A stretch of 44,038 nucleotides of DNA from contig JAOAPQ010000596.1 in NCBI GenBank assembly GCA_025462965.1, positions 1-44,038 on the forward strand, read 5' to 3'. The translations under genes and the position numbers were made by a program. Below are positions 19,615 through 30,423 of this stretch, one piece after another. Numbering within the stretch: position 1 is the stretch's first letter; the number at the start of each line of letters is the position of its first letter. This stretch comes from Bryobacterales bacterium (GTDB lineage: Bacteria > Acidobacteriota > Terriglobia > Bryobacterales > Bryobacteraceae). The notes beneath the pieces are model-generated. The model searched no databases, was not told where the DNA came from, and saw only the letters and a list, made by a program, of their open reading frames with translations.

Positions 19615-21783
19615 ATGCGGATCCTCTGCGTGGCCATGCTCGCCGCGACGGCGGCGATGCCCGTTCGGGCGCAAACCGATTGGCCTGTTTACGGCCATGA
19701 TCCAGGTGGGATGAAGTTTTCGCCGCTGACGCAAATTAATACAACGAATATCGCGAAATTGGAGCGCGCGTGGACATATCACACCGGCGAAAAAGGCCGG
19801 CAATTCGAATCCACGCCTCTGGTGGTTGGCGGTGTGATGTACGTCTCCACTCAGCAGCAGCGCATCGTTGCGCTGGAGCCCGAGACCGGTAAAGAGATCT
19901 GGAAGTACGATCCGAAGGCCCGCGCCAGAGAGCATAGGGGCGTTTCTTATTGGGCTGGCGACCGGCAGACACCTCCGCGAATTGTGTTCGGAACCGGAGA
20001 CGGCCGATTGATCGCGCTGGATGCAAGAACAGGCAATCCGGCGGTGGACTTCGGGGACAATGGGGTCGTCGATTTGCGCGTTGGGGTAGCGGATAAGTAT
20101 CCAAAAGCTGGTTATGCGATTACCTCGCCCCCGGCAATCTATCGCAACCTGGTGATCGTCGGACCCAACACGCAGGAAGGGCCTAGCCACGGGCCGAGCG
20201 GAGATCCGCGCGCTTTCGACGTTCGCACGGGGAAGCTGGTCTGGAGATTTCATACAGTGCCTCAGCCGGGCGAGCCTGGGAATGAGACGTGGGGACCGGA
20301 TGGGTGGAAGGAACGTTCCGGTCCGAGCCTGTGGGGCGTGATGACCGTGGATACGGAGCGCGGCCTTGTCTTCCTGCCGACCGGCAACCCGGCCGATAGC
20401 TTCTACGGCGGGGACCGCAAGGGAACCAACCTTTACGCCAACTGTGTCGTTGCACTGGATGCGGCCACCGGCAAGCTTCGCTGGTATTACCAGATCGTGC
20501 ATCACGATATCTTCGATTACGATGTAACCGGCGCGCCGGCCCTGATCGATGTAGTGCAAAACGGTAAGCGAATCCCCGCCGTTGCGGAGATCACGAAAAT
20601 GGGCCTGTTGTTCATTCTCAACCGGCTCGACGGTAAACCGGTCTTCGGTGCGGAGGAACGCCCGGTAGCGAAAAGCGACGTCCCGGGCGAGGAAGCCTGG
20701 CCCACCCAACCGTTTCCATTGAAGCCGCCGCCTCTCGCGCGCATGAGTTTGAAGCGGGATGAAATCGCCAGGCGGACTCCGGAATCCGAGCGCTATTGCA
20801 GGGAGCTATTCGATCAGCTTCACGAAGGAGGACCGTACACGCCGTACGGCATGGCAAAGGCAACCTTGCTGTTTCCAGGCGCAATGGGCGGAGGCAACTG
20901 GGGCGGGGTTTCGTTCGATCCTAAGTTGGGATACGTCTTCGTCAATACGAGCAACATGGGCGCGATGGGCCATATAGTTCCCGTGCCGGCGGGGTCGCCG
21001 ATGCCGTATCGCAACGAGAGCGGCTACGCGCGATTCCTCGATCAGGATCAGTATCCCTGCCAGCAGCCGCCGTGGGGCGAGTTGAGCGCGGTGAATGCGA
21101 ACACCGGCGATATCGCGTGGAAGGTGCCCCTGGGTAGTTTCGAGGAGCTGGAAGCGCAGGGTTTCAAGAATGCCGGCACGCCGAACGTGGGCGGGACTAT
21201 TGCCACGGCGGGCGGCTTGGTCTTCGTCGCCGCAACCAACGATTCGAAATTCCGCGCATTCGATTCCCGCACCGGCAAAGAATTGTGGACGGGTCGGCTT
21301 GACGCGACAGGCAACTCCACGCCGATAACATATCAGGGGCGGCATGGAAAACAATACGTGGCGATCACTGCGGGCGGTCCCGATCATTTGCGGAATGTCG
21401 GCGACAATTCAAAGAACAACGCCGACAGCCTGATTGTTTTTGCGTTGCCCGGCGGCAACGTCACGACACCCAATCTCACCAGCAAGAACGTTTCGCCTCC
21501 CTCGGCCAAAAAGGCTGCTTCCACCGCAGTCGCCGCGATCACAAATGGACGCTTGCCGGAAGGGGAGGGAAGAGACGTTGTGGTGCGGATGTGCACGAGA
21601 TGCCATGGAGCGGGGACGTTTGCCAATAGCAGAATGAATCGGAACGAATGGCAGGACGAAGTGGATGACATGATCGCCCGCGGAGCTGTTGGTACCAATG
21701 ATGAAGTCCGAACGGTCGTGGACTACTTGGCCGCCAATCTCGGCGGCAGTTCCGGATCGCAGAAACAGCCGCGGCGAAAGTAG
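19615..21783 (+). CDS. PQQ-dependent dehydrogenase (quinoprotein) with C-terminal c-type heme motif
   Basis: QTDWPVYGHDPGGMKFSPLTQINTTNIAKLERAWTYHTG, WYYQIVHHDIFDYDVTGAPALID, C-terminal MCTRCHGAGTF. Confidence 0.93.
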   Translation: MRILCVAMLAATAAMPVRAQTDWPVYGHDPGGMKFSPLTQINTTNIAKLERAWTYHTGEKGRQFESTPLVVGGVMYVSTQQQRIVALEPETGKEIWKYDPKARAREHRGVSYWAGDRQTPPRIVFGTGDGRLIALDARTGNPAVDFGDNGVVDLRVGVADKYPKAGYAITSPPAIYRNLVIVGPNTQEGPSHGPSGDPRAFDVRTGKLVWRFHTVPQPGEPGNETWGPDGWKERSGPSLWGVMTVDTERGLVFLPTGNPADSFYGGDRKGTNLYANCVVALDAATGKLRWYYQIVHHDIFDYDVTGAPALIDVVQNGKRIPAVAEITKMGLLFILNRLDGKPVFGAEERPVAKSDVPGEEAWPTQPFPLKPPPLARMSLKRDEIARRTPESERYCRELFDQLHEGGPYTPYGMAKATLLFPGAMGGGNWGGVSFDPKLGYVFVNTSNMGAMGHIVPVPAGSPMPYRNESGYARFLDQDQYPCQQPPWGELSAVNANTGDIAWKVPLGSFEELEAQGFKNAGTPNVGGTIATAGGLVFVAATNDSKFRAFDSRTGKELWTGRLDATGNSTPITYQGRHGKQYVAITAGGPDHLRNVGDNSKNNADSLIVFALPGGNVTTPNLTSKNVSPPSAKKAASTAVAAITNGRLPEGEGRDVVVRMCTRCHGAGTFANSRMNRNEWQDEVDDMIARGAVGTNDEVRTVVDYLAANLGGSSGSQKQPRRK

Positions 21784-21869
21784 CAGGACTCGTCGTTATG
21801 CTGTCGTTATGCTTGACACTCCGGGACCCTGTGAATAGACTGTGAGGCGCCAAAGGTGGGAGGTCCCGT

Positions 21870-24800
21870 ATGAAAGCCGGTTTAAACGCCCGCGTTCTCT
21901 GGATTGGCTCGGTGTGCTGGAGCGTGTCCCTCGTCCTTTTCACGATTGCGCCGGATCAGGCGCGAGGACAACTCCTTCAGGGCGCCATCGACGGTAATGT
22001 CAACGATTCGAGCGGGGCGGCGGTCGTCGGCGCCAAAGTAATCGCCACGGATCAGGCAACCGGTTTTGTGCGCGATACCGTGACCATTACGACGGGGGCA
22101 TACACGTTCCCCATCCTGCTGCCGGGAATTTATACCGTTACCATCGGCATGCCGGGTTTCCAGACTTACACGCGCACGGGAGTCGAAGTGACAGTGCAGA
22201 CGGTCACGCGCGTGGACGTCTCGCTGAGCGTTGGCGCAGTGAACGAGAACGTGACCGTATCGGCCCTGGCAGCGACGCTCCAGGCGGACCGGGCCGACGT
22301 TCGATCCGAACTCAGCGGAAAGCTTTTAGAAAGCCTGCCGGTACCAATTGGCCGCAACTATCAGATGCTCTTCACTACGATTCCCGGTGTTTCGCCGCCC
22401 CAAAACTCGCACTCGTTCAGCGCCAACGGCAGCCGGTCTCTTGCGTTCACCGTCAACGGTGGGAACGTGAACGCCAACGACACGCGCGTCGATGGCGCCG
22501 GCACGAGGAACTACTCCGCTTCGGATGTCATTCTGTATATCCCTTCGCTGGATGCCATTGAGACGGTGAACATAGCGACCAACTCGTTCGACGCGGACCA
22601 ATCCGCGGGCGGCGGGTTCGTCAGCGTCACCGTTAAGAGCGGAGCCAACGCACTCCATGGATCTTTGTTTGAGACCCACGCCGACCAGCATCTCGAAGCT
22701 TATCAGTGGTCCGCGAATCGCAGCCGGCCGAAACTGCCTTTCATCAACAACCAGTTCGGCGGAACGCTTGGCGGCCCAATTATCAAAGATAAGTTATTCT
22801 ACTTCGCGAGCTATGAGGGAGTCCGCCTCGTTCAGGGCAACGCAGTACAGGCCCAGGTTCCCACCCCCGCAATGAAAGCGGGTAATCTTTCCGCTTCTTC
22901 GACTCCGATCTACGATCCGTCGACGGGGAATGCAAACGGCAGCGGCCGAACCCAGTTCCCTGGTAATATCGTTCCGGCATCGCGGATCGACCCGGGCGTC
23001 CAGGCCTTGATCGCCAACGGCGCGTGGCCCAATCCGAACCAGCCGGGCACGGGAGTCTTCGGCCTGGGCCAGAACTTCCAATGTACGGGCTGCCAGGGGA
23101 ATAGCGGCACGCGGCGGGATCAGATCGACGCAAAAGTGAACTGGAATCCGAGCTCTAAACTAAGCACTTTCGTCCGTTTCGGCCTGAACAACGGCGACTG
23201 GTACAACCCTCAAATTTTCGGCTTACTCGGTGGACCCGTCGTGAGTCCGACTAACATATCCGCCGGAGTTGGAGGAGCCACCGTTTATAACGATACGGTT
23301 TCGGCAACTTACGTATTCAGTCCCCACCTGCTGGCCGACGCATACTTCGGCTACTCTCGCATTAATATGTACAGCAGGCAGCCATATCAGGACCAGAACC
23401 TTGGCTCGACGTTGCTGGCGATTCCAGGCCTATCCACCGCGGGTCTGCCGCGGAACAAACAACTTGATTATGGCGGACTGCCCCTGCTCACCATTGATGG
23501 CTTCGCGAGTCTTGGTCCGGCTAATACTTTCCAGCCGCAGGCCTATAGCGATCCGGAGAAGAACTTTAGCGCGAGTATCAACTGGCTCAAAGGCGCCCAC
23601 AACGTTCGCTCAGGTTTCGAAGCCGACCTGCAGGACTCCAACGAGGCTCAGTATCAGACCGCCAGTTCCAGTTTCATCACCAATGCCGGAGGTTTTCATT
23701 TTACTCAGGGCACTACACAAATCCAGGGCGGTCCGGCCGGCAATGACTTGAACGCGTTCGGTTCGTTTCTGCTGGGCCTTCCGCAAGACTCCGGTAAGAT
23801 CTATCAGTTTCCGAACGAGTATTACACGCGTAACAAGACCTTTGCCGTCTACTTTAGAGATCGCTGGGAGGTTACCCCGAAGCTGACTCTGAGTTATGGG
23901 GCTCGTTGGGACTATTTCCAGTTTCCCAGGCGCGTAGGTACGGGTGTCGAGTTCTACAATCCACAAAGCGCTACCATGTCGATCTGCGGAATCGGCTCCG
24001 TTCCTGCCGATTGCGGAATCACCAGAGATCGGCAGCGCATCGACCCGCGGCTGGGAGTCGCGTACCGCGTTACGAATTCGACAGTCATCCGGGCCGGATA
24101 CAGCATGGCTGTTGATCCAATTCTCTTTCTTGGTTTTACAAACCTAGGAAGCAGGAACTTCCCGTACGTGTATGCGCAGGTTCTCCTCCCGCCCAATAGT
24201 CTTTCTTACGCCACGACTCTGCGCCAGGGTATCCCCGTGGTGACGGCGCCCGATCTCAGCACCGGGACCGTTACCGTGCCGTTCTTCGCTTCTGTCAATA
24301 CTTACAACAACGCCAACTACGTCCGGGGCTATGTCCAGACATGGAACTTCACGGTCGAGCAGCGGCTAAAGAGCTGGCTTGGCTCTGCGGGCTATGTCGG
24401 TTCGCGAGCCATCGATCCGCAGAACAATCTGCAGATGAACTGGTCGCCGATTAACGGCGGCACGGCCGGGGAAGTCCTGAATAAGCTGACCGGGCGTACC
24501 GCTTCCACCCAGTACATCGGCACGCTGGGAACGAACACGTATGACTCGCTGCAGATGCGCACGCAAGGCCGCTTCAGCGGAACCCAGGTGAATCTGACCT
24601 ATACATTCAGTAAGGCTCTGGGCTACGCAATCTCCCCTCAGGTGGTGATCCCTCAGTACTATCATTTGAACCGCGGACCTCAAGCCACTGATATCGCCCA
24701 TGCGTTTTCAGCGAGCACCTTCGCCGACCTGCCCTTTGGCACGGGCAAGCCCTGGGCATACACCGGACTCGCGTCGAAGCTGGCCGGTGGGTGGCAGATT

Positions 24801-25238
24801 AGTGCGGTCGTTGTCGCTCACAGCGGACTTCCATTTACCGCCACCGCCTCAACCGCGACGCTGAACGCCCCCTTTTCGGGTCAGTTTGCGGATTGCATCA
24901 GCTCCCCGCAAAAGATCGGCAGCATCTATCAATGGTATGACCGATCGGCTTTTGCGGTGCCCGCGTCCGGACGCTTCGGGACGTGCGGAACCAACAGCCT
25001 GAGAGGCCCCGGGCTCTTCAACGTCAACCTCGGAGTAAACCGTAATTTCAAGATCCTGGAGCGATTTCAGTTAAGTTTTCGGGCAGACATGTTCAATACG
25101 GCGAATACGCCGCACCACTCGCTCGGGAATACTTCGATCAACAGCGGCACGTTTTTGCAGGCGATCGGCATCATTAACACCGGACTGGAAGGCATCGAAC
25201 AACGGGCCGTGCGGTTCTCGCTCCGCTTAAGTTGGTGA
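21870..25238 (+). CDS. TonB-dependent receptor, Oar-like, with N-terminal carboxypeptidase-regulatory-like domain
   Basis: GAIDGNVNDSSGAAVVGAKVIATDQATG..., plug and barrel with typical C-terminus ...AVRFSLRLSW; RBS gtgggagg. Confidence 0.92.
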   Translation: MKAGLNARVLWIGSVCWSVSLVLFTIAPDQARGQLLQGAIDGNVNDSSGAAVVGAKVIATDQATGFVRDTVTITTGAYTFPILLPGIYTVTIGMPGFQTYTRTGVEVTVQTVTRVDVSLSVGAVNENVTVSALAATLQADRADVRSELSGKLLESLPVPIGRNYQMLFTTIPGVSPPQNSHSFSANGSRSLAFTVNGGNVNANDTRVDGAGTRNYSASDVILYIPSLDAIETVNIATNSFDADQSAGGGFVSVTVKSGANALHGSLFETHADQHLEAYQWSANRSRPKLPFINNQFGGTLGGPIIKDKLFYFASYEGVRLVQGNAVQAQVPTPAMKAGNLSASSTPIYDPSTGNANGSGRTQFPGNIVPASRIDPGVQALIANGAWPNPNQPGTGVFGLGQNFQCTGCQGNSGTRRDQIDAKVNWNPSSKLSTFVRFGLNNGDWYNPQIFGLLGGPVVSPTNISAGVGGATVYNDTVSATYVFSPHLLADAYFGYSRINMYSRQPYQDQNLGSTLLAIPGLSTAGLPRNKQLDYGGLPLLTIDGFASLGPANTFQPQAYSDPEKNFSASINWLKGAHNVRSGFEADLQDSNEAQYQTASSSFITNAGGFHFTQGTTQIQGGPAGNDLNAFGSFLLGLPQDSGKIYQFPNEYYTRNKTFAVYFRDRWEVTPKLTLSYGARWDYFQFPRRVGTGVEFYNPQSATMSICGIGSVPADCGITRDRQRIDPRLGVAYRVTNSTVIRAGYSMAVDPILFLGFTNLGSRNFPYVYAQVLLPPNSLSYATTLRQGIPVVTAPDLSTGTVTVPFFASVNTYNNANYVRGYVQTWNFTVEQRLKSWLGSAGYVGSRAIDPQNNLQMNWSPINGGTAGEVLNKLTGRTASTQYIGTLGTNTYDSLQMRTQGRFSGTQVNLTYTFSKALGYAISPQVVIPQYYHLNRGPQATDIAHAFSASTFADLPFGTGKPWAYTGLASKLAGGWQISAVVVAHSGLPFTATASTATLNAPFSGQFADCISSPQKIGSIYQWYDRSAFAVPASGRFGTCGTNSLRGPGLFNVNLGVNRNFKILERFQLSFRADMFNTANTPHHSLGNTSINSGTFLQAIGIINTGLEGIEQRAVRFSLRLSW

Positions 25239-26696
25239 ACGCTGTCGTTCCGGTGGTATCGGTACACCCGCGGCCTTCATCACCTTCACCAGCGCTGCTA
25301 CCGTCTCAGGCGACGGTTTGAAATTTCCGAATCTGTAGCCTTCTGCAATCGTCAACGGCGTCCACCCATGCTTATTCTTCTGGTTCCATATCTCGATCTT
25401 CGCGCCCTTTTCGGCGAGGAATTGCACCGCCCCGGGCAGGTTCTTATAAGCGGCGCCGTGCATGGCCGTCTCGCCCTTATCGTCCACCGCGTTCAAGTCC
25501 GCGCCAAGGTCGAGCGCCACTTGCATCGCCTCCACAACTTCGCTCTCCGTCCCGGCATCCTCGCCTGGAGAACGCGTCCCCAGCCCGGCGGCCGCCATCA
25601 GCGGTGTGGAATGGTCCGCATTCAGAATCAGGGGATCCGCGCCAAGTTTCGCCAGCAGCCGCATCAACTCGGCGTCCGCCGTTTTCGCCGCCAGGAAGAA
25701 GGGAGTCGCGCCGATGGTATTCAGACCCGTTAATCCGAAATTGACGCGCTTGGTCATCCGGGCGTTCAGATTCGCTCGGTGCTCAACCAGCTTTTTCACC
25801 AGCTCGAGGCTCGTCATGTTTCCGGAGCCTTGTGGAGGAGGATCGTTGTCGCCGCCGCCCGGTTTGCGGACCTGGGTAACCATGTGGAGCGCCGTATACC
25901 CAGGGCCCGCCGCATTCGGGTCCGCGCCCGCGTCCAGCAACTTCGCCGCAAGCTCGAAATGTGCGTTGGCGACCGCCAGCACCAACGCGCTCGTGCCCAC
26001 CTTGGGCGCGCCCGCTCCGGAAGCGATCTTCGGTCCGGTACCCTGGCTTGTCTGCACGGTCTCGTTTACGTCGGCCCCGGCCTTCAGTAACGCCTGCGCG
26101 GTGCCGATACGCCCTTCGCGCACTGCAAAGAGAAACGGGGTGAATCCCGAACCGACGCGCGCATGAATATCCGCTCCTGCATGAATCAACGTCTCCACGG
26201 CTTCAACGTTGCCTTCCGCTGCCGCCCACATGAGGGCCGTCTGTCCGTGTGCCTTTTCTCTTGCGTCGACCACAGCTCCTCGTGCGAGCAGCGGCGCAAT
26301 GGCCGCCACCTTGCCCGTGCGCGCTGCCGTCATCAGAACTGTCTCGCCGCCGGGCAGGGAAGTGTTCGGGTCCGCGCCTGCTTTCAAGAGCGCTTGAACA
26401 ATTTCGCCGTTTCCATTCGTGCAAGCAAGCGAGAGCGGAGTCACTCCATACCGGTTCACCGCTTTTGCGTTCGCGCCGGCGCGGAGCAGCATCTCCACGG
26501 TCTCTGTATCGTCTTGATTCACAGCCCAGTGCAGCGCGGTCGCGCCATCGGCCTGTGGTGCATTCACGTCCACGTGCTTCGCCAGCAGCGTTCTGATCGC
26601 TGCCTTGTTTCTCGCTTTCGCGGCCTCGGCAAGCTGCGAATCAGGTTGGACGCCGGCTAAGAGACTCGCTGATAGCAGCAACGAGAAGTAGATCAT
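25227..26696 (-). CDS. Ankyrin repeat protein (secreted)
   Basis: Multiple ANK repeats (DGATALHWAVNQDDTETVEMLLRAGANAKAVNRYGVTPLSLACTNGNGEIVQALLKAGADPN...). Signal peptide MIYFSLLLSASLLAGVQ gives start 26696. Confidence 0.93.
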   Translation of the reverse strand: MIYFSLLLSASLLAGVQPDSQLAEAAKARNKAAIRTLLAKHVDVNAPQADGATALHWAVNQDDTETVEMLLRAGANAKAVNRYGVTPLSLACTNGNGEIVQALLKAGADPNTSLPGGETVLMTAARTGKVAAIAPLLARGAVVDAREKAHGQTALMWAAAEGNVEAVETLIHAGADIHARVGSGFTPFLFAVREGRIGTAQALLKAGADVNETVQTSQGTGPKIASGAGAPKVGTSALVLAVANAHFELAAKLLDAGADPNAAGPGYTALHMVTQVRKPGGGDNDPPPQGSGNMTSLELVKKLVEHRANLNARMTKRVNFGLTGLNTIGATPFFLAAKTADAELMRLLAKLGADPLILNADHSTPLMAAAGLGTRSPGEDAGTESEVVEAMQVALDLGADLNAVDDKGETAMHGAAYKNLPGAVQFLAEKGAKIEIWNQKNKHGWTPLTIAEGYRFGNFKPSPETVAALVKVMKAAGVPIPPERQRSPT

Positions 26697-26700
26697 GTTC

Positions 26701-28047
26701 TTACAGCGAGAGCGGTTCGAGCAGTTCTTCCATCTTCCCTTTGCTATCCGCAAAGGAATCGACCTTCACGCCGACCTTGTCGAGCAGCGTGAGATGAAGA
26801 TTGGCTAGCGGTGTGGGCTCGGCGTAACGGATATGGCGGCCGCCCTTCATCTTGCCCGCTCCGCCGCCCGCCACCAGAATCGGCAGATTTACATGATCGT
26901 GTAAGTCGGGGTTGCCCATGCCGCTGCCATACAGGTACACCGAATGATCCAGCAGCGTGCCGTTACCATCGCGCGTTGACTTCAGCTTGTCCAGGAAATA
27001 TGCAAACAGCGATACATGAAATTCATTTATCTTGGCAACCCGCGCCAGCTTTGCCGGATCGCCGGCGTTATGCGTGAGCGGGTGGTGCGGATCGGGAACT
27101 CCGATCTCGGGATATGTTCGGGTGCTCGTCTCGCGAGCTAGTTGGAAAGTAATCACCCGCGTGACGTCTCCCTGAAGCGCCAGCACCTGCAGGTCGAACA
27201 TCAATCGCGCATGGTCCGCATAAGCGGTCGGCACTCCCACCGGGCGGTCCAGATCCGGCAGTTGCGAATCGGCGGTTTCCGCCTCCGCTTTTTGGATCCG
27301 TCGCTCCACCTCACGAACGGTCTCCAGGTACTGGCTGACCTTAGTGCGGTCATCGGCACCGAGCTTATTCTGAAGGCGGGAGATGTCTTCATTCACCCAG
27401 TCCAAGAGGCTTGCCTTCTTTCGGAGTTCGGCGCGCCGGTCGACGGAACTGCCCCCATCGCCGAACAAGCGCTCAAACGCAACGCGCGGATGAGCCTCTG
27501 CCTGAAGTGGAGTCGTCGGTGATGACCAGGAGAGATTATTCTGATACACGCACGCATAACCGTTATCGCATTGGCCGACCGTGGTCAGCAGATCCATCGC
27601 CAGTTCGAGTGATGGCAGACGCGTGTCCGCGCCTATCTGCTTCGCCGCAATTTGGTCAACCGTGGTGCCCAGGCAATAATCGGTGCTCTCGGTCCACTTT
27701 GCTTTTGCGGCGCTCAGAAACGCAGCGTTGGAAGTCGCGTGGGTCCCGGGATATGCGTTCTTCAGTTCCAGATTACTTACCACCGTGAGCTGATCTACGA
27801 ACGGCTTCATCGATTGCAGAATCGGCGAAAGCTCCTTCAGGTCATGCCCGTCCCCGGGAGGAGTCCATTCGGCCAGGTTGGCCCCCATCGGAATGTAGAC
27901 AAACCCAAGACGGCGCACGGGTTTGGCCGGCGTTGCCGCCAGAGCTGTCATGGCGGGAATCATGGCGTCCAGTAACGGTAGGGCCACGGTCGCCCCGATC
28001 CCCCTGAGGAAAGTTCGTCTGGGTAGAGCCTTCTTGGTGATGATCAT
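26701..28047 (-). CDS. DUF1552 domain-containing protein (Tat-type signal)
   Basis: PRRTFLRGIGATVALPLLDAMIPAM...RRLGFVYIPMGANLAEWTPPGDG..., family-typical HPLTHNAGDPAKLARVAKINEFHVSLFAYFLDKLKS. Confidence 0.92.
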   Translation of the reverse strand: MIITKKALPRRTFLRGIGATVALPLLDAMIPAMTALAATPAKPVRRLGFVYIPMGANLAEWTPPGDGHDLKELSPILQSMKPFVDQLTVVSNLELKNAYPGTHATSNAAFLSAAKAKWTESTDYCLGTTVDQIAAKQIGADTRLPSLELAMDLLTTVGQCDNGYACVYQNNLSWSSPTTPLQAEAHPRVAFERLFGDGGSSVDRRAELRKKASLLDWVNEDISRLQNKLGADDRTKVSQYLETVREVERRIQKAEAETADSQLPDLDRPVGVPTAYADHARLMFDLQVLALQGDVTRVITFQLARETSTRTYPEIGVPDPHHPLTHNAGDPAKLARVAKINEFHVSLFAYFLDKLKSTRDGNGTLLDHSVYLYGSGMGNPDLHDHVNLPILVAGGGAGKMKGGRHIRYAEPTPLANLHLTLLDKVGVKVDSFADSKGKMEELLEPLSL

Positions 28048-30386
28048 TTCGATCTCCTCATCTGAAACGGAGTGCTCTCAACGATTCCCATGATAATCGA
28101 CGAGAATCGATAATCCTTTGCCTCGGCGTCATGCACTACCTTACGGATTGCAGCCGCATCATAGAATTCTACTCCCCGGCCCAGCCCATAAGTGAGAAGC
28201 TTCTCACTAACAGTACTTGCAAATACTTCCGGGCGCCTGAGTAGGGCCTTTTGCAATCCCGCGACCCCGTCGAACTTACTGCCGTCCGGAAGTCCTCCGG
28301 AAGAGTCAATAGGCTGGCCATCCTCGGCCGTCCGCCAGCGGCCCACCGCGTCGTAGTTCTCCAGCGAGAAGCCCAGAGGGTCCATCACGTTGTGACAGCC
28401 TGCGCAGGCTGGGTTGGCGCGGTGCTCGGCAATCCGCTCGCGCATAGTTTGTATCTTGCCACTCGCGCTATGTTCCTTCAGCGCCGGTACAAATGGCGGC
28501 GGGGGCAGCGGAGGCGCTCCCAGGATATTGTCCAGGACCCACTTACCCCGAATCACGGGTGAGGTGCGCGTCGCATACGAAGTCACCGTCAGGACGCTCC
28601 CTTGCCGGAGCAATCCGCCCCTCGGGACATTCTCGTCAAACGAGACCCGCCGGAAGCGGCTCCCGTAAATGTTGGGGATCCCGTAATGCTTCGCCAGCCG
28701 TTCATTCAGGAAGGTGTAGTTCGCGCGCAGCAGATCCAGCACGCTGCGGTCCTCACGCAGAATGCTCTCGAAGAAGAGGTCAGTCTCTTCCCGAAAAGCC
28801 TGCCGCAGGTTGTCGTCGAAATCCGGAAATATGCGCATGTCGGGAGTCGTCGCCGCCAGGCTGCGCAGGTGCAGCCATTGCTCCGCGAAGTTCGTTACCA
28901 ATACCCGCGAGCGGTTATCCGCCAGCATCCGCCGGACCTGCTTCTCGAGCACTGCGGGCGTTTTGAGCTTTCCCCGAATTGCTAAGTCCAGTAGTTCATC
29001 GTCTGGAATGCTGCTCCACAAAAAGAAAGACAAACGGGACGCCAGTTCCAGATCGCTAATCCGATAGGCCGTATTCGGCGCGATTCCAGCCGGATCCTGC
29101 TCCACACGGAACAGGAATTCCGGACTCACCAGAACGGCGCTCAAGCCCATTTCGATTCCAGCCTCAAACCCGGAATCCTTCCGCGCCTCCCGGTAGAACT
29201 GGAAAGGCCGTTGTAAATCCGAGTCCGTAACAGGACGCCGATAAGCGCGCCGCATCAGGGTTGTCATGATGCGCCTGGCGCAGCCGTCTTCTTCTTCCGG
29301 GCGGCCTGGCTTGCAGACAAAAATTCGCTCGCGGCTCGGTGTGGTCCCCGGTCCCTTGGCTTCGTAAGGGCCATTCACAGATATCGAATATAAGGCCGGG
29401 TGAATCCGTGGATGGCGGTCCATGTTGAAGTGTGCCTGGTAGGGCTGGCGCTCGGTCTCCAGCAGCACGGATGGACCTTTCAAAAACGCCACGCTCACCA
29501 CATGCGGGCCGGCTTTCACCGGAACCCGAATGTTCAGATCCTTGTCCACCAGGTGGTGGTCGCTTCCCTTCGGCGGTGGATTGACGGTGAACACCTTCAC
29601 GCGCGCTCCGTCCAGCATCAGTTCCACTTGATCGGGCTCTTTCAAACCTTCGACGTGCTCGTTCCTGTCCCGTGCAAGTCGGAATTGAATCTCGTACTCG
29701 GCATCCAGGGGGAACGTATAGTGCACCGTCGTTCCACCGCGGGTACCCAGAGGAAGTTCATCGAAGTGTTCCTCCTGTGTCAGGTCAGGAGGGAGATTAA
29801 TCGTGTCGCCGCCGGGGGACAGGATCGGGCTTCCGATGGCCAGCCGGCTGATCTTCCGCGCTGCCGATAAGTACCGTTCCAACAGAGTCGGAGAGAGATT
29901 CCCAACAGTTACGTTATCGAAGCCATGACTGGCGTCATCAGCCGGCAGGAGCGACGATATATCCACTTCCAACGAAAGAAGATCGCGAATGGAATTCTGG
30001 TATTCGGTTCGGTTCAGGCGGCGGAACGTATCTGTCCGCCCGGGATTCGGATGCGCCGCCGCCGCGCGATCGAGCGAGCCTTCCAGAGATGCCAGCAGGC
30101 TTTTATAAGTGGACTCATCCGGCCGCGGCAGACCCACCGGCGGCATGCTGCGGCCCCGTAGTTTGCGGACTACTTTCTCCCAGTCTTCGGAGTGCTGCTC
30201 GGGGTGGCTCACGGCGGAAAGATCCAGGACGAATCCTCCCGTCTTCAATTTTTCATTGTGGCAGCCCGCGCAGTAGCGGGTGAGGGTCGCGCTCTCTGGT
30301 GCAGCCTGCGCGTGCAACAAACTTGTCGCGCCGGACAAGAAAAACACACAAATCCAACCGGAACTCCGCGCCGCCGTGAGGCTCAT
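28044..30386 (-). CDS. DUF1592-type protein (DUF1587/1592/1588/1585 architecture) with c-type heme motif
   Basis: LTRYCAGCHNEKLKTGGFVLDLS; RRLNRTEYQNSIRDLLSLEVD; YRISDLELASRLSFFLWSSIPDDELL; NPACAGCHNVMDPLGFSLENYDAVGRWR. ATGA overlap with the downstream DUF1552 gene. Confidence 0.92.
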   Translation of the reverse strand: MSLTAARSSGWICVFFLSGATSLLHAQAAPESATLTRYCAGCHNEKLKTGGFVLDLSAVSHPEQHSEDWEKVVRKLRGRSMPPVGLPRPDESTYKSLLASLEGSLDRAAAAHPNPGRTDTFRRLNRTEYQNSIRDLLSLEVDISSLLPADDASHGFDNVTVGNLSPTLLERYLSAARKISRLAIGSPILSPGGDTINLPPDLTQEEHFDELPLGTRGGTTVHYTFPLDAEYEIQFRLARDRNEHVEGLKEPDQVELMLDGARVKVFTVNPPPKGSDHHLVDKDLNIRVPVKAGPHVVSVAFLKGPSVLLETERQPYQAHFNMDRHPRIHPALYSISVNGPYEAKGPGTTPSRERIFVCKPGRPEEEDGCARRIMTTLMRRAYRRPVTDSDLQRPFQFYREARKDSGFEAGIEMGLSAVLVSPEFLFRVEQDPAGIAPNTAYRISDLELASRLSFFLWSSIPDDELLDLAIRGKLKTPAVLEKQVRRMLADNRSRVLVTNFAEQWLHLRSLAATTPDMRIFPDFDDNLRQAFREETDLFFESILREDRSVLDLLRANYTFLNERLAKHYGIPNIYGSRFRRVSFDENVPRGGLLRQGSVLTVTSYATRTSPVIRGKWVLDNILGAPPLPPPPFVPALKEHSASGKIQTMRERIAEHRANPACAGCHNVMDPLGFSLENYDAVGRWRTAEDGQPIDSSGGLPDGSKFDGVAGLQKALLRRPEVFASTVSEKLLTYGLGRGVEFYDAAAIRKVVHDAEAKDYRFSSIIMGIVESTPFQMRRSK

Positions 30387-30423
30387 GATCTAAATACCAC
30401 GCAAACTATCTTATTACCATCGG

